Shown here piece by piece: positions 17,853-26,032 of a DNA stretch of 64,000 nucleotides. The stretch spans positions 62,001 through 126,000 of the forward strand of contig NZ_JAKCMI010000037.1 in assembly GCF_021412585.1 (NCBI RefSeq). Reading direction: 5' to 3'. Source of the DNA: Halomonas alkalisoli (GTDB taxonomy: Bacteria; Pseudomonadota; Gammaproteobacteria; Pseudomonadales; Halomonadaceae). The notes under the pieces are model-generated. The model was not told the origin of the DNA, made no database searches, and saw only the letters and a program-made list of their open reading frames with translations. Numbering within the stretch: position 1 is the stretch's first letter; each line of letters opens with the position of its first letter. The position numbers and the translations under genes are program-made.

Positions 17853-18167
17853 TCTCCCCTCGTTTCAAAACAATGGGCAGACGGCAACTGCAAGCCCAAG
17901 GAGCCTTGATTCATGGGACCGAACCGTCTGAGCCATTCGGCAGCCAGAGCACACAGAGGGTTCAGCACACCATGAATGCACTTTCTCTTTAGTAAACCGC
18001 AGCTTCTGTAACATCTATCATACCCCGAGTCACGACAGGTCGCCCTTCTTTCAACCAGCGTTGGCTCTGCGTTGCGCCTACGCCTAAAGCGGGGTTGACC
18101 AATCAGTCAGATTGGCGTCAGACTGCTCCCTGCCTTGTATACAACCCCATAACAGAAGAGGCGCACC
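17853..18167. other. Intergenic region between the Crp-type regulator and the permease
   Basis: 315 bases without a gene, between divergent starts. The part from 18060 holds a likely promoter/operator for the permease, listed separately. In the rest I see no tRNA, riboswitch-like fold or strong repeat. Confidence 0.6.
18099..18144 (+). promoter_or_regulatory. Palindromic operators and probable promoter of the NCS2 permease
   Basis: Two palindromes lie 24-69 bases before the ATG: CCAATC-N5-GATTGG (18099-18115) and a perfect TTGTATACAA (18135-18144). TTGGCG (18112-18117) and TTGTAT (18135-18140), 17 bases apart, could serve as -35 and -10, placing both palindromes on the promoter. TTGTATACAA resembles operators of GntR (FadR-type) regulators, but no such regulator lies nearby. 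Confidence 0.45.
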
Positions 18168-19688
18168 ATGGCAGCAACCCCTGTGCATTATCCGTGGTAC
18201 AAGAAGGAAGACACCGATGCCTTCTTCGCCCTGTTCCAGAACAATATTGCCAACTTCGTCATCATCGCCATCACCATGCTGGGCATGGGCTTTCCCTCAT
18301 CGATCGTCTTCGGCCAAGTGCTCCCGGGTGCTGCAGTGGCGGTCATGGTGGGCAACTTCTACTACGCATGGACGGCGGCCCGTTTGGCGCGCAAGGAGAA
18401 TCGCGCCGATGTGACAGCACTCTCCTACGGTATCTCGACCCCGGTGATGTTCGTCTTCCTCTTCGGCGTGCTGCTGCCAGCCAAGCAGTTGACCGGGGAC
18501 GCCGAGCTGGCCTGGAAGGTGGCGGTAGCTGCCTGTTTCATCAGCGGCGCCATCGAAGCGATGGTCAGCCTGGTGGGTCGCTGGGTGCAGTACCACCTGC
18601 CTCGCGCCGCCATGCTCGGGGCGGTGGCCGGTGTCGCACTCACCTTCATCGCCGGTGAGATGCTGTTCAAGACGCTGGAGATGCCGATCATCGGCCTGCT
18701 GGTGCTGGCCATCATCATCGTAGGCCTGGTCGCCAGGGTATCGATGCCATTCCGCATTCCGACGTCACTGTTTGCCATCGTGATAGGTACCGCCATGGCC
18801 TACCTGATCGGCGATGCCGGTGGTGAGCGGTTCAGCGATGCCTTCACCCATCTGGGCTTCTATCCGCTGCTGCCCAACCTGGCCTGGCTCGAAGGCTTGG
18901 GACTGCTGTTCACCGGCATGCTGGCGGTGCTGACGGTGGTATTGCCGATCACGCTCTACAACGCGATCGAAACCATGAACAACGTCGAGGCCATGGAAGC
19001 CGCCGGCGACAAGTACGACGTCCGTGAATGCCAGGCAGTGGACGGCGCCGGCACCATGATCGGCGCACTGTTCGGTGGTGTCTTCCCCACCACGGTCTAC
19101 ATCGCCACAGTGGGCGCCAAGTGGATGGGGGCGGGCCGTGGCTACAGCATTCTCAACGGTGCCGTCTATGCCATTGCCACCATGTTCGGCCTGATCGCGG
19201 CCTTGGCCGCCATCATCCCCGTGTCGGTGGTGGCGCCGATCCTGGTATTCGTCGGCATGTCGATGATCGCCACCGCCTTTCAGAGCAACGATACGCGCTA
19301 CTACCCTGCCGTCGCGCTGGCCATGCTGCCCTACTTCGCCAACTACGTCATGACGCGTTTCAATCGCGGTGCCGGCGATGTGGTTGCCGATATTTCGGGA
19401 GGCATCGTCGCCATGGGCCAGGGCGCCATGTTCATGGCCATCTTCATCGGTGCAATGACCGTATCGGTGATCGACCACCAGTTCCGCCGTGCGGCCGTGT
19501 TTGCCGCCATCGCGGCGGGGTTCTCCTTCGTGGGCCTGATGCACGCACCGGAGCTGGCCTTCAACGCCGCCTCCGACTTCACCCTGGGCTATCTGGGGAT
19601 GGGCGTCCTCTTCCTCTACTTCGCCTGGCAGCAGGAGCGTCTGGCTGCCCCGCAGCCGGTACCGACCTCGCCTCCATCAACCGACTGA
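18168..19688 (+). CDS. NCS2-type nucleobase (purine/pyrimidine) permease
   Basis: A 506-residue integral membrane protein with about 12-14 hydrophobic segments. Its composition and several motifs (NNIANFVIIAITMLGMG near the N-terminus, GALFGGVFPTTVYIATVGAKWMG, and FVGMSMIATAF) resemble the NCS2 xanthine/uracil/AzgA-like transporters, whose central half-helices bind the base through an acidic residue (here AIETMNNVEAMEAAGDKYD is a candidate region). The exact substrate is not predictable. RBS: AGAAGAGGC before the ATG. Followed by a good terminator. Adjacent to the divergent Crp-type gene. Confidence 0.65.
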   Translation: MAATPVHYPWYKKEDTDAFFALFQNNIANFVIIAITMLGMGFPSSIVFGQVLPGAAVAVMVGNFYYAWTAARLARKENRADVTALSYGISTPVMFVFLFGVLLPAKQLTGDAELAWKVAVAACFISGAIEAMVSLVGRWVQYHLPRAAMLGAVAGVALTFIAGEMLFKTLEMPIIGLLVLAIIIVGLVARVSMPFRIPTSLFAIVIGTAMAYLIGDAGGERFSDAFTHLGFYPLLPNLAWLEGLGLLFTGMLAVLTVVLPITLYNAIETMNNVEAMEAAGDKYDVRECQAVDGAGTMIGALFGGVFPTTVYIATVGAKWMGAGRGYSILNGAVYAIATMFGLIAALAAIIPVSVVAPILVFVGMSMIATAFQSNDTRYYPAVALAMLPYFANYVMTRFNRGAGDVVADISGGIVAMGQGAMFMAIFIGAMTVSVIDHQFRRAAVFAAIAAGFSFVGLMHAPELAFNAASDFTLGYLGMGVLFLYFAWQQERLAAPQPVPTSPPSTD

Positions 19689-19701
19689 TCATCTGATTAC
19701 C

Positions 19702-19736
19702 GAGGCCCTCCCGGTCACCCGAGAGGGCCTCCTTTC
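19702..19736 (+). terminator. Terminator of the NCS2 permease
   Basis: Perfect 9-bp stem GAGGCCCTC/GAGGGCCTC (19702-19710 and 19723-19731) followed by CTTTC, 13 bases after the permease stop. The converging acidic-protein gene ends nearby, so it may serve both strands. Confidence 0.75.
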
Positions 19737-19767
19737 ATGGGTACGAATACTTCGCGGAAGGTCTCTC

Positions 19768-20430
19768 CTACTGGACCTCGGTATCGGCATCCGCATCGAC
19801 TTCGGCATCTACCTCAGCCTCGGCCTCGGCGCCACCCTCAAGGTACTCCTCGGCTTGCGGCTCGCTCTCCTCGATCTCACCTCTTATGCGATCGCGGTTC
19901 GATTCGAGGCGATCCTGCGCGGGTTCGGCGGCACGATCAATGGCACGATCCAGCCCGGGTGCACGGGTCTTTTCATCCTCGGTATACACATCGGCCTCTG
20001 CCTCGACATCCTGCTCTGACTCCATGTCGGTGTAGGCTTCGGCTTCGGCTTCGGCTTCGGCTTCTACACCCGCCTCGGTATCGGTGCTGGCTTCAGCATC
20101 GACACCCGTCTCGGTATCAGTGCCATCTGCGTCTCCGTCGATGCCGCCACCGGTATCAGTGCCGTCGGCGTCTCCGTCGATGCCGCCATCGGTATCAGTG
20201 CCCTCGGCGTCTCCGTCGGTGCCGCCATCGACACCAGCGCCGGCAGCCGCATCACCACTGGCACTGGCGCTGGCTTCAGCCAACAACAGCTCGCTGGCCG
20301 CTCCCGTGATGGGCATGGCGGAAAAGTTGCCGCCTTGAACGTCGTCTTCAAGGCTGGTCGCCTGGGCAGCCGTGCCGGCCAGACCGGAGAAAATGAGTGC
20401 CATGCTGGCAGCTAGTGTCTTGAGTTTCAT
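19768..20430 (-). CDS. Secreted acidic repeat protein of unknown function
   Basis: A 220-residue protein with a clear signal peptide (cleavage after AAQA, about residue 23) and an extremely acidic, low-complexity mature part: tandem 13-residue units of the type DGGIDGDADGTDT (about 68-107), then an EAEAEAEA stretch, a short region with Arg (APGLDRAIDRAAEPAQDRLES), and a final run of Glu/Asp alternating with Ala or Val. The composition suits a calcium- or water-binding extracellular polypeptide in a salt-adapted organism, but no domain is recognisable. Strong AAGGAGG ribosome binding site. The coding status rests on the signal peptide, the in-frame repeats and the RBS. Confidence 0.75.
   Translation of the reverse strand: MKLKTLAASMALIFSGLAGTAAQATSLEDDVQGGNFSAMPITGAASELLLAEASASASGDAAAGAGVDGGTDGDAEGTDTDGGIDGDADGTDTGGGIDGDADGTDTETGVDAEASTDTEAGVEAEAEAEAEAYTDMESEQDVEAEADVYTEDEKTRAPGLDRAIDRAAEPAQDRLESNRDRIRGEIEESEPQAEEYLEGGAEAEAEVDAEVDADADTEVQ
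20110..20226. repeat. Three tandem 39-bp units inside the acidic protein gene
   Basis: Units at 20110-20148, 20149-20187 and 20188-20226 differ at only a few positions (most near the start of each unit and at the ATC/GTC/CTC triplet). As 39 is a multiple of three, copy-number changes keep the frame: each unit adds 13 residues. Confidence 0.85.
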
Positions 20431-20847
20431 AACGCCTCCTTGTGCCCCGCGTTCCCTGGGGCTGTATCCATCATCCTGTGGGATGGCTCCTCCTTGAGCC
20501 GCTCGTCGTGACGAGTCTCGCTCCTGCTCTTACCAAGCGAGCACCGTGCCAGAAGAGAAACAATTCTCGTCGAATCAGGTAGATATTAAAGAACAGCGTT
20601 TTCTTATGCTGCCATCACGGAGGATATGCAGCGATATCCGTCGCGATATGAGGACACTAAATGGGAAACGAGCCGGACATGGCCGCCACGACAGAAGGCC
20701 TTGGCGTCTGCGTTACGCGACAATATCGTTCGCTACTGATGAAAGTCACCGCCAATGAGGGGCCCCGGAACTAAAAGGGCCCTGCCGGTCATCCGGCGGG
20801 GCCCATTGAAGACCAATCGGCGAGCTGCGCCCATCGGCCAGGCGTTG
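20431..20847. other. Intergenic region with no supported gene
   Basis: 417 bases upstream of the acidic protein (minus strand) and downstream of the Spy-like gene. It contains a CTCGTC-GT-GACGAG palindrome at 20502-20515 in the probable leader of the acidic protein, an AT-rich stretch near 20560-20610 that could hold its promoter, and the terminator at 20772-20804. A 70-codon frame at 20546-20758 has no RBS or family resemblance. Confidence 0.55.
20772..20804 (-). terminator. Terminator of the Spy-like gene
   Basis: On the minus strand a 12-bp stem (arms 20804-20793 and 20788-20777, one G-T pair, four-base loop) is followed directly by TTTTAG. It lies 43 bases past the stop of the gene at 20848-21315. 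Confidence 0.85.
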
Positions 20848-21315
20848 TTACTGAGCGGGCGGAGCCTGCTGCTGCTGCATCTGCTCCTGCAACTGATTCA
20901 TCTGTTGCTGCTGCTGCGCCATCACCTCTTCGAGCTGAGTACGCTGCTCTTCGGTGAAGACGGCTTCCACCCTGGCCTGCAGCAGGGTGGTCTCGGCGGC
21001 GAGTTCGCCGGTCAGTTCACCCAGCCTTGTTGCATCCTGACGAATCGCTGATTCATCGAAATTGGGATCGATATGGTCGCCCAGTGCAGTCTGCAGGGCC
21101 TGAGCCTCCTGCTCCATGGGCTGCAGGCGCTGCTGGGCGTCGTCGAGAAGTCCCCGAATCTCCTGCTGCTGACCGTCGTCCAGGTCCAGCAGTTCGTTGA
21201 GCTGATCAACCTGGTCACCTTGCTGCGGCGGAGCCTGCATGGACTGCTGAGCCATGGCCGGTGATGCCATTCCCAGTGTCACAAGGGCCGTTGCTACAAG
21301 CTTGACTACTTTCAT
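20848..21315 (-). CDS. Periplasmic Spy/CpxP-like helical protein
   Basis: A 155-residue exported protein with signal peptide MKVVKLVATALVTLGMASPAMA (cleaved about residue 22), followed by an all-helical, Gln-rich region that includes FTEEQRTQLEEV, similar to the LTxxQ motif of Spy and CpxP chaperones. The C-terminus is strikingly Gln/Met-rich (about 133-155). Likely an envelope-stress or metal-responsive periplasmic helper, by analogy only. Monocistronic with its own terminator. Confidence 0.65.
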   Translation of the reverse strand: MKVVKLVATALVTLGMASPAMAQQSMQAPPQQGDQVDQLNELLDLDDGQQQEIRGLLDDAQQRLQPMEQEAQALQTALGDHIDPNFDESAIRQDATRLGELTGELAAETTLLQARVEAVFTEEQRTQLEEVMAQQQQQMNQLQEQMQQQQAPPAQ

Positions 21316-21417
21316 TTATTACTCCGATTCGTCATGGACAGGTCTGTGGCTGAATGGCCACGCACCCTACCCTGACACGGAAAAACTCAACTAGTTCGGC
21401 CCGTTGCACTTCACCCC

Positions 21418-21585
21418 CTAGGAGCCTGTCGGATTTGACCGATCGTCGCGAGAGATTTGGATTTCGAGACAAGTTTATCGATCTGATGAGGCGAATAGCC
21501 CGCTATTTAACGAATCAGATCGAATGAAATTGGCCGAAAGACCGGATCTCGCAGTAGATCAGCGTTAAGTCCGACAGGCTCCTAG
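21418..21585. mobile_element. MITE-like inverted-repeat element flanked by CTAG
   Basis: 168 bases bounded by CTAG and near-identical inverted ends: ctaggagcctgtcggattt at 21418-21436 and its reverse complement, with one mismatch, at 21567-21585. A nested palindrome sits inside (CGATCTGAT/ATCAGATCG around AATAGC-CC-GCTATT, about 21479-21522). There is no coding capacity. This fits a non-autonomous element with 4-bp CTAG target duplication, as made by IS5-type transposases (inference). Its right CTAG overlaps the stop codon of the MATE gene. Confidence 0.8.
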
Positions 21586-22952
21586 ATCGGCCGATGTGGC
21601 CCGAGACCTTCCCGGCAACGTGAGCGCCGCTGGGGACGGTCAAGAATCCGCCGGAGCATGTGCCACGCAGCCAATCCTGCCAGCAGGTTGCCGGCCGCTG
21701 CGCCCAGCGCCAATCCGGTCAGGCTCCCCAGCTGCGCCCCCAGCCATAGGCAGGGCAGGTAGAAGAGAAAGAGTCTCGCACAGGAGAGCAGCATGGCACG
21801 CAGAGGCCAGCCCAGGGCATTGCCCGCGGAAACCACCAGCATGCAGACGCCGAGCAGTGCATAGCTTGGCAACAGAAAGCGAATCAAGGTAGCCAGATCA
21901 TCGCGTACCTCCGGGTTGCCGGAGAGCGCCAGCGCTACCCAGGGTGCCGCCAGCACCATTACCGCCCCGAGTCCCAGCTGCCAGAGAACAACGACCTTGA
22001 GTGCGAGCTTCATGAGCCGATGCACCTGGTCCCAGTCACCCGCACCGTAGCAGCGCCCCAGCCAGGGAGGCAGGGACATGGTCATGGCCAGCACGACCAT
22101 CAGGGAGACCGTCTCCAATCGGCTGGCCAAACCCCAGGCCGCCACTGCGGCTTCGCCGAGGCCCGCCACCACCGAGATCGCCAGCATGGCCGCCAGGGGC
22201 GGCATCAACTGGCTGACCATGGCGGGGCCAGCAATGCCGGCAAAGGGTCGCGCAGAACGAACCAGCTCTCCCCCCAACCCAAGATACGACAGCCAGTCGG
22301 TCTGCCACAGGCGACGCCCTAATACCAGCAGGCCACAGGCGAATGCCAGCGTCGTTGCCCAGGCGGCGCCTGGCAGGCCCAGCCCTTCCCAGGGCCCGAT
22401 ACCGAAAATCAACAGGGGATCGAGCACCAGGTTGACCAGGCTGGTGATGACCATCAGCTTGCCGGGTAACCGTGTATCGCCATGGGCGCGAAACAGGCTG
22501 TAGCCAAAGTAGAGCACGGCACCCAACCAGGCAGCCAGCAGCTGTGGTGCCCAGTAGGCACGTATCAACCCACGTGTCGCGGTATCGGCTCCCAGAAGGG
22601 CGAACACCGGCTCCTGCACCCACCAGAGCAGCAGCGCCAGCAACGCAATAAGGGCGGTACCTGCCAACAGCACCAGCGAGCCCAGTCGCCGGGCGCGCTC
22701 CTGCTCCCCCGCCCCAAGCGTACGGGAGATCATTGCGGCAATCGCGATGCCCAACCCGACCTGGACACCGATGACCAGGAACGATAGCGGAAAGGTGAAG
22801 GACTGGGCCGCCAGAGGCGCGGTACCCAGCCGAGCGATAAAGGCACTGTCCACCAGTTGGAAGCCAAGCAGCGCCAGCACGCCGATGGCCATGGGCCAGG
22901 TCTGGCGCCACAGGGTCAAGCCCAGGGAGGGGGAAACTGCAGTTTTCGTCAC
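21582..22952 (-). CDS. MATE family efflux transporter
   Basis: A 456-residue inner-membrane protein with about 12 hydrophobic segments in two similar halves, as in the multidrug and toxic compound extrusion family, which exports cationic drugs or other organic molecules against Na+ or H+. Typical segments are GFQLVDSAFIARLGTAPLAA near the N-terminus and LGLPGAAWATTLAF in the middle. Closest in style to the DinF branch, but the substrate is unknown. Its TAG stop lies in the CTAG edge of the inverted-repeat element at 21418-21585. No partner genes. Confidence 0.88.
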   Translation of the reverse strand: MTKTAVSPSLGLTLWRQTWPMAIGVLALLGFQLVDSAFIARLGTAPLAAQSFTFPLSFLVIGVQVGLGIAIAAMISRTLGAGEQERARRLGSLVLLAGTALIALLALLLWWVQEPVFALLGADTATRGLIRAYWAPQLLAAWLGAVLYFGYSLFRAHGDTRLPGKLMVITSLVNLVLDPLLIFGIGPWEGLGLPGAAWATTLAFACGLLVLGRRLWQTDWLSYLGLGGELVRSARPFAGIAGPAMVSQLMPPLAAMLAISVVAGLGEAAVAAWGLASRLETVSLMVVLAMTMSLPPWLGRCYGAGDWDQVHRLMKLALKVVVLWQLGLGAVMVLAAPWVALALSGNPEVRDDLATLIRFLLPSYALLGVCMLVVSAGNALGWPLRAMLLSCARLFLFYLPCLWLGAQLGSLTGLALGAAAGNLLAGLAAWHMLRRILDRPQRRSRCREGLGPHRPI

Positions 22953-22998
22953 AATGCTCCTGTGCTAGAGCAAATGCCGTATTCTACGCTGGCCGTGC

Positions 22999-24831
22999 TC
23001 AGTGCGACAGACTGCCGGGACTCGGCACCTCCCCAACGAGCAGTCTCTCGATGGCGTCGGCGGACATGGGACGGTAAAAGTAGAAACCCTGCACCAGATC
23101 GCAGTGGATATCGCGGACCAAGGCAAGCTGCTCATCGGTCTCGACCCCTTCGGCGACGACCTCAAGCCCGAGCCGGTGGCCAATGAAGACAGCCGCCTCC
23201 ATGATGGCACGATCCTTGGGCTGCCCGGGCGCATCCCGAATGAAAGAGCGGTCGATCTTCAGTGATGTCACCGGGAACTGCTTGAGATAGCTCAGCGAAG
23301 AGTAACCGGTACCGAAGTCATCGATGGCAATGCGAAAGCCGCGATGGTGGAGTGAGGACAACCCCTCGAGGATGCGCGTATCGGCTTCGATCAACACGTT
23401 CTCGGTGAGTTCGATGCCAATCTCCCTCGGCCCGAGTCGATAGCGACGAAGGTGGGCCTCAAGTCGCTCGAAGACGTCGTGCCGCCCCATCTGCCGCCCG
23501 GAGAAGTTGATATCGATGCGCTCCAGCTTCAAGCCGGCATCCCGCCATTGCGCCCGCTGTCGGCAAGCCTCCTCCATGACCCAATCGCCCAACCGGTGGA
23601 TGAGCCCGGAACGCTCGGCAACGGGGATGAATTCCTGAGGCGATACCGGCTGCCCGGGGAGTGGCTCCCACCGCAGCAGGGCCTCCAGGTTCTCGATCCG
23701 GCCACTGGCTGCCGACACCTGGGGCTGGTAGTGAAGGAAGAGTTCATCGTTGTCCAGGGCACGCTCGAGGCTCTCGGCCAGGCGGTGCTGCCGCATCAGA
23801 TCGTCGTGCAGGTGCTGATGGAAGTATTGCAGCCCACCCCGCCCTTCCAGCTTGGCCTGGTTCTTGGCCACATCGGCATTACGGATCAGTTCGCGCGCGC
23901 CAGAGCCGTTGTCAGGAAATAGGCAGACTCCCAGGCTTGCGGTGACGCGGCGCTGGAGCCCTGCCAGGCTGAAGGGTTGCCGGAAGACCTCCTGCACCTT
24001 GTGCAGGACACGCATCACATCGTCTTCCCGGTGCACAGCAGGAAACGCCAGCACGAACTCGTCGCTTGAGACCCGCGACATCAGGTCCGTGGCACGAAGC
24101 TGCCCACTCAGTCGGCGCGCCAGCTCAATCAGCAGGCTATCTCCCTGCTCATAACCCAGGGTATCGTTGATATCGACGAAGCGATCGATATCAAGGTAAA
24201 ACAGTGCCAAACCAAGGCCGCGACGGCGACAGCCATCGAGTGCCTCATCGAGATCCGCCTCAAAAGTCTCGCGATTGGGCAAGTGAGTGAGGCGATCGAA
24301 GCGCGTGGCAAACTCCAGATCACGATGGGCTCGCTTCTGGTCGGAAAGGTCCACATCAACGCAGAACATGAGTGGCTCATCGGTGTGCTCGTTGAGCATC
24401 ACATGGTGGGAGAAGACGGGCACCACCTCACCACTCTGGTGCCTGAGCTCCAGTTCAGCGGCGGGAATTTCGATACCTTCGTGTATCCACAATTGATGAG
24501 CTCCGATGACTCCCTCACGCATGGCGTCGGGAATGATCAGGTCCTCGAGCAGTTGCCCCTGTGCCTCAGCCGGCGAATAGCCGTAAAGGCGAGTGCTGGC
24601 CTCGTTCCAGTAGATGACGCGGCGGTCGCGATCGTAACCTTGCACTGCCACCTTCGGTAAGCTCTCCAGCAACGCCCTGAAGCGTTGCTCGCTCTCCAGA
24701 TATTGGCTCCGAACCCGCTCCACGTCACCCTGGCCTTCCTGAGCGACGGCAGGCGAATCGAGCTGAGTCACCGGCCTTTTCGGCAGCCAGTGCCCCAGCC
24801 ACTGTCTGAGACGGGAGTCGTGGCCGAACAT
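22999..24831 (-). CDS. PAS-GGDEF-EAL protein, probable c-di-GMP phosphodiesterase
   Basis: A 610-residue soluble protein: a PAS domain at about 48-165 (WNEASTRLYGYS), a GGDEF domain at about 172-335 and an EAL domain at about 350-600. The cyclase signature is degenerate, SSDEF at 255-259, whereas the EAL half is complete: EALLRW (383-388), the Asn/Glu positions INFSGRQM and ELTENVLIE, IAIDDFGTGYSSL, KIDRSFI and VVAEGVET. I infer a c-di-GMP hydrolase with the GGDEF part acting as a regulatory module. It is divergent from the 2-oxoglutarate oxygenase across about 290 bases. Confidence 0.88.
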   Translation of the reverse strand: MFGHDSRLRQWLGHWLPKRPVTQLDSPAVAQEGQGDVERVRSQYLESEQRFRALLESLPKVAVQGYDRDRRVIYWNEASTRLYGYSPAEAQGQLLEDLIIPDAMREGVIGAHQLWIHEGIEIPAAELELRHQSGEVVPVFSHHVMLNEHTDEPLMFCVDVDLSDQKRAHRDLEFATRFDRLTHLPNRETFEADLDEALDGCRRRGLGLALFYLDIDRFVDINDTLGYEQGDSLLIELARRLSGQLRATDLMSRVSSDEFVLAFPAVHREDDVMRVLHKVQEVFRQPFSLAGLQRRVTASLGVCLFPDNGSGARELIRNADVAKNQAKLEGRGGLQYFHQHLHDDLMRQHRLAESLERALDNDELFLHYQPQVSAASGRIENLEALLRWEPLPGQPVSPQEFIPVAERSGLIHRLGDWVMEEACRQRAQWRDAGLKLERIDINFSGRQMGRHDVFERLEAHLRRYRLGPREIGIELTENVLIEADTRILEGLSSLHHRGFRIAIDDFGTGYSSLSYLKQFPVTSLKIDRSFIRDAPGQPKDRAIMEAAVFIGHRLGLEVVAEGVETDEQLALVRDIHCDLVQGFYFYRPMSADAIERLLVGEVPSPGSLSH

Positions 24832-25123
24832 TTATAACCTCATCGTCAGAGAACGGGCCAGTTCCCTTGAATGGCCAAGTGGCCTGATCATGCTGGCGCC
24901 TGTTTTTATATCCTACACTTCCCTGTCGCTCATCTCCTACATCCTCGGTAGAAGTGGTCTCACCTATTCCATACTGCGGAACGAGATCCATCACCATATT
25001 TGTAAATAATAAGTACATTTCTTTGACATTTCATTGCATTTATTTTCATTTTTCTCCTGTGGGTCGGACTTTTTGTTCGACAACGCATGGGCAATTCCGC
25101 CCTCTTGACAGGAGATAGCTCTC

Positions 25124-25918
25124 ATGAAACTCGAGACCCTCAAGCATGGCTTCGATCTCACCAGCATGCCCCTCGACCCCCTGGCCGACTACTGGCCGGC
25201 ATCGACAACCACCTCTCTGGCACAGCGCGACTGGGCATTGACCGATGTGCGCTCACGCCTGGACCTGGAGGCCTGGCAAACCTTCGCCGACGACCTTCCG
25301 CGGGACCCTTACGTCAATTGCCGCTGGAAACGCATGTCCTGGTTGGCCCTTGATGAGAGGGGCGATGTCAGGGACATGGGGCACTGCCCAATGGCACAAG
25401 GCGGTGCCTTCAACGACGCCGAGAGCATGGCTGATCGCCTACGCTACTACGACCCCTTGACGTCCGACTTCCTGGCTCGTCCCGACGTCAAGGCCTTTGT
25501 AAGGGCCTGGGCCAGGCTATGGAACCTGGCCGCCCATGAGCCGATCCTGATGCAGATCACAGGGGTGCGCGGGGAGGGGCTGGTCGACCCCCTGCAGGGG
25601 CAGGGCATCCACGCCGACGGCTGCAAGGCCCTCAGCATCCTGGTGCTCAAGCGGGAGAACGTAAGTGGTGCAGACAACCACCTCTATGCCGACAAGGCCG
25701 GCACCCAGCCGCTAGCGGATGCTACCCTCGCGCCCGGGGACATCCTTCACCTCCGCGATGACCGGCTCTACCATAGCGTGGATGGCATCACCCAGGAAAA
25801 CCCCGCCATCCCCTTCGAGCGCTTCATCATCATCATCAACAGTCGCTTCGTGGACGACTTTCAGAACCGCATTCTGCGTCGTCACTTCCCCGACGCGGTG
25901 CTCAACGAGACCCGCTGA
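25124..25918 (+). CDS. 2-oxoglutarate/Fe(II) dioxygenase family protein (amino-acid hydroxylase-like)
   Basis: A 264-residue enzyme with the jelly-roll iron motif H-x-D...H: His163 and Asp165 in GIHADG and His217 in LYHSVDG, plus a distal Arg (FERF) for 2-oxoglutarate. The arrangement QITGVRGEG...GQGIHADG and the length fit the 2OG-Fe dioxygenase family that includes isoleucine 4-hydroxylase-type amino-acid hydroxylases (family recalled, substrate unknown). The 292-base upstream region 24832-25123 is markedly AT-rich around 24990-25070 and holds a TTGACA (25023-25028) without a convincing -10. RBS CAGGAG. Monocistronic. Confidence 0.75.
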   Translation: MKLETLKHGFDLTSMPLDPLADYWPASTTTSLAQRDWALTDVRSRLDLEAWQTFADDLPRDPYVNCRWKRMSWLALDERGDVRDMGHCPMAQGGAFNDAESMADRLRYYDPLTSDFLARPDVKAFVRAWARLWNLAAHEPILMQITGVRGEGLVDPLQGQGIHADGCKALSILVLKRENVSGADNHLYADKAGTQPLADATLAPGDILHLRDDRLYHSVDGITQENPAIPFERFIIIINSRFVDDFQNRILRRHFPDAVLNETR

Positions 25919-25972
25919 AGTCCCAAGTCGGGCGGTAGGCAGATACCGCCCGCGTGAATAACCCACCACAAC

Positions 25973-26007
25973 GCAACATCCCCGGGTAAGGAGCCCCGGG
26001 GATGTTG
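25973..26007. terminator. Bidirectional hairpin between convergent genes
   Basis: GCAACATCCCCGGG (25973-25986) pairs with CCCGGGGATGTTGC (25994-26007), a stem of about 13 bp, midway between the oxygenase stop and the yceI stop. A second hairpin, GGGCGGTA/TACCGCCC, lies at 25930-25951. T-tracts are weak on both strands. Confidence 0.65.
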
Positions 26008-26032
26008 CATTCGTGCCTGGGCCAGATCGGAA

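Noticed and set aside
20110-20226. Possible CRISPR array from regular repeats
   Set aside because: Units are directly adjacent without spacers and encode in-frame protein repeats.
20546-20758. A 70-codon frame upstream of the acidic protein
   Set aside because: No RBS, no family resemblance, and composition unlike the neighbouring genes.
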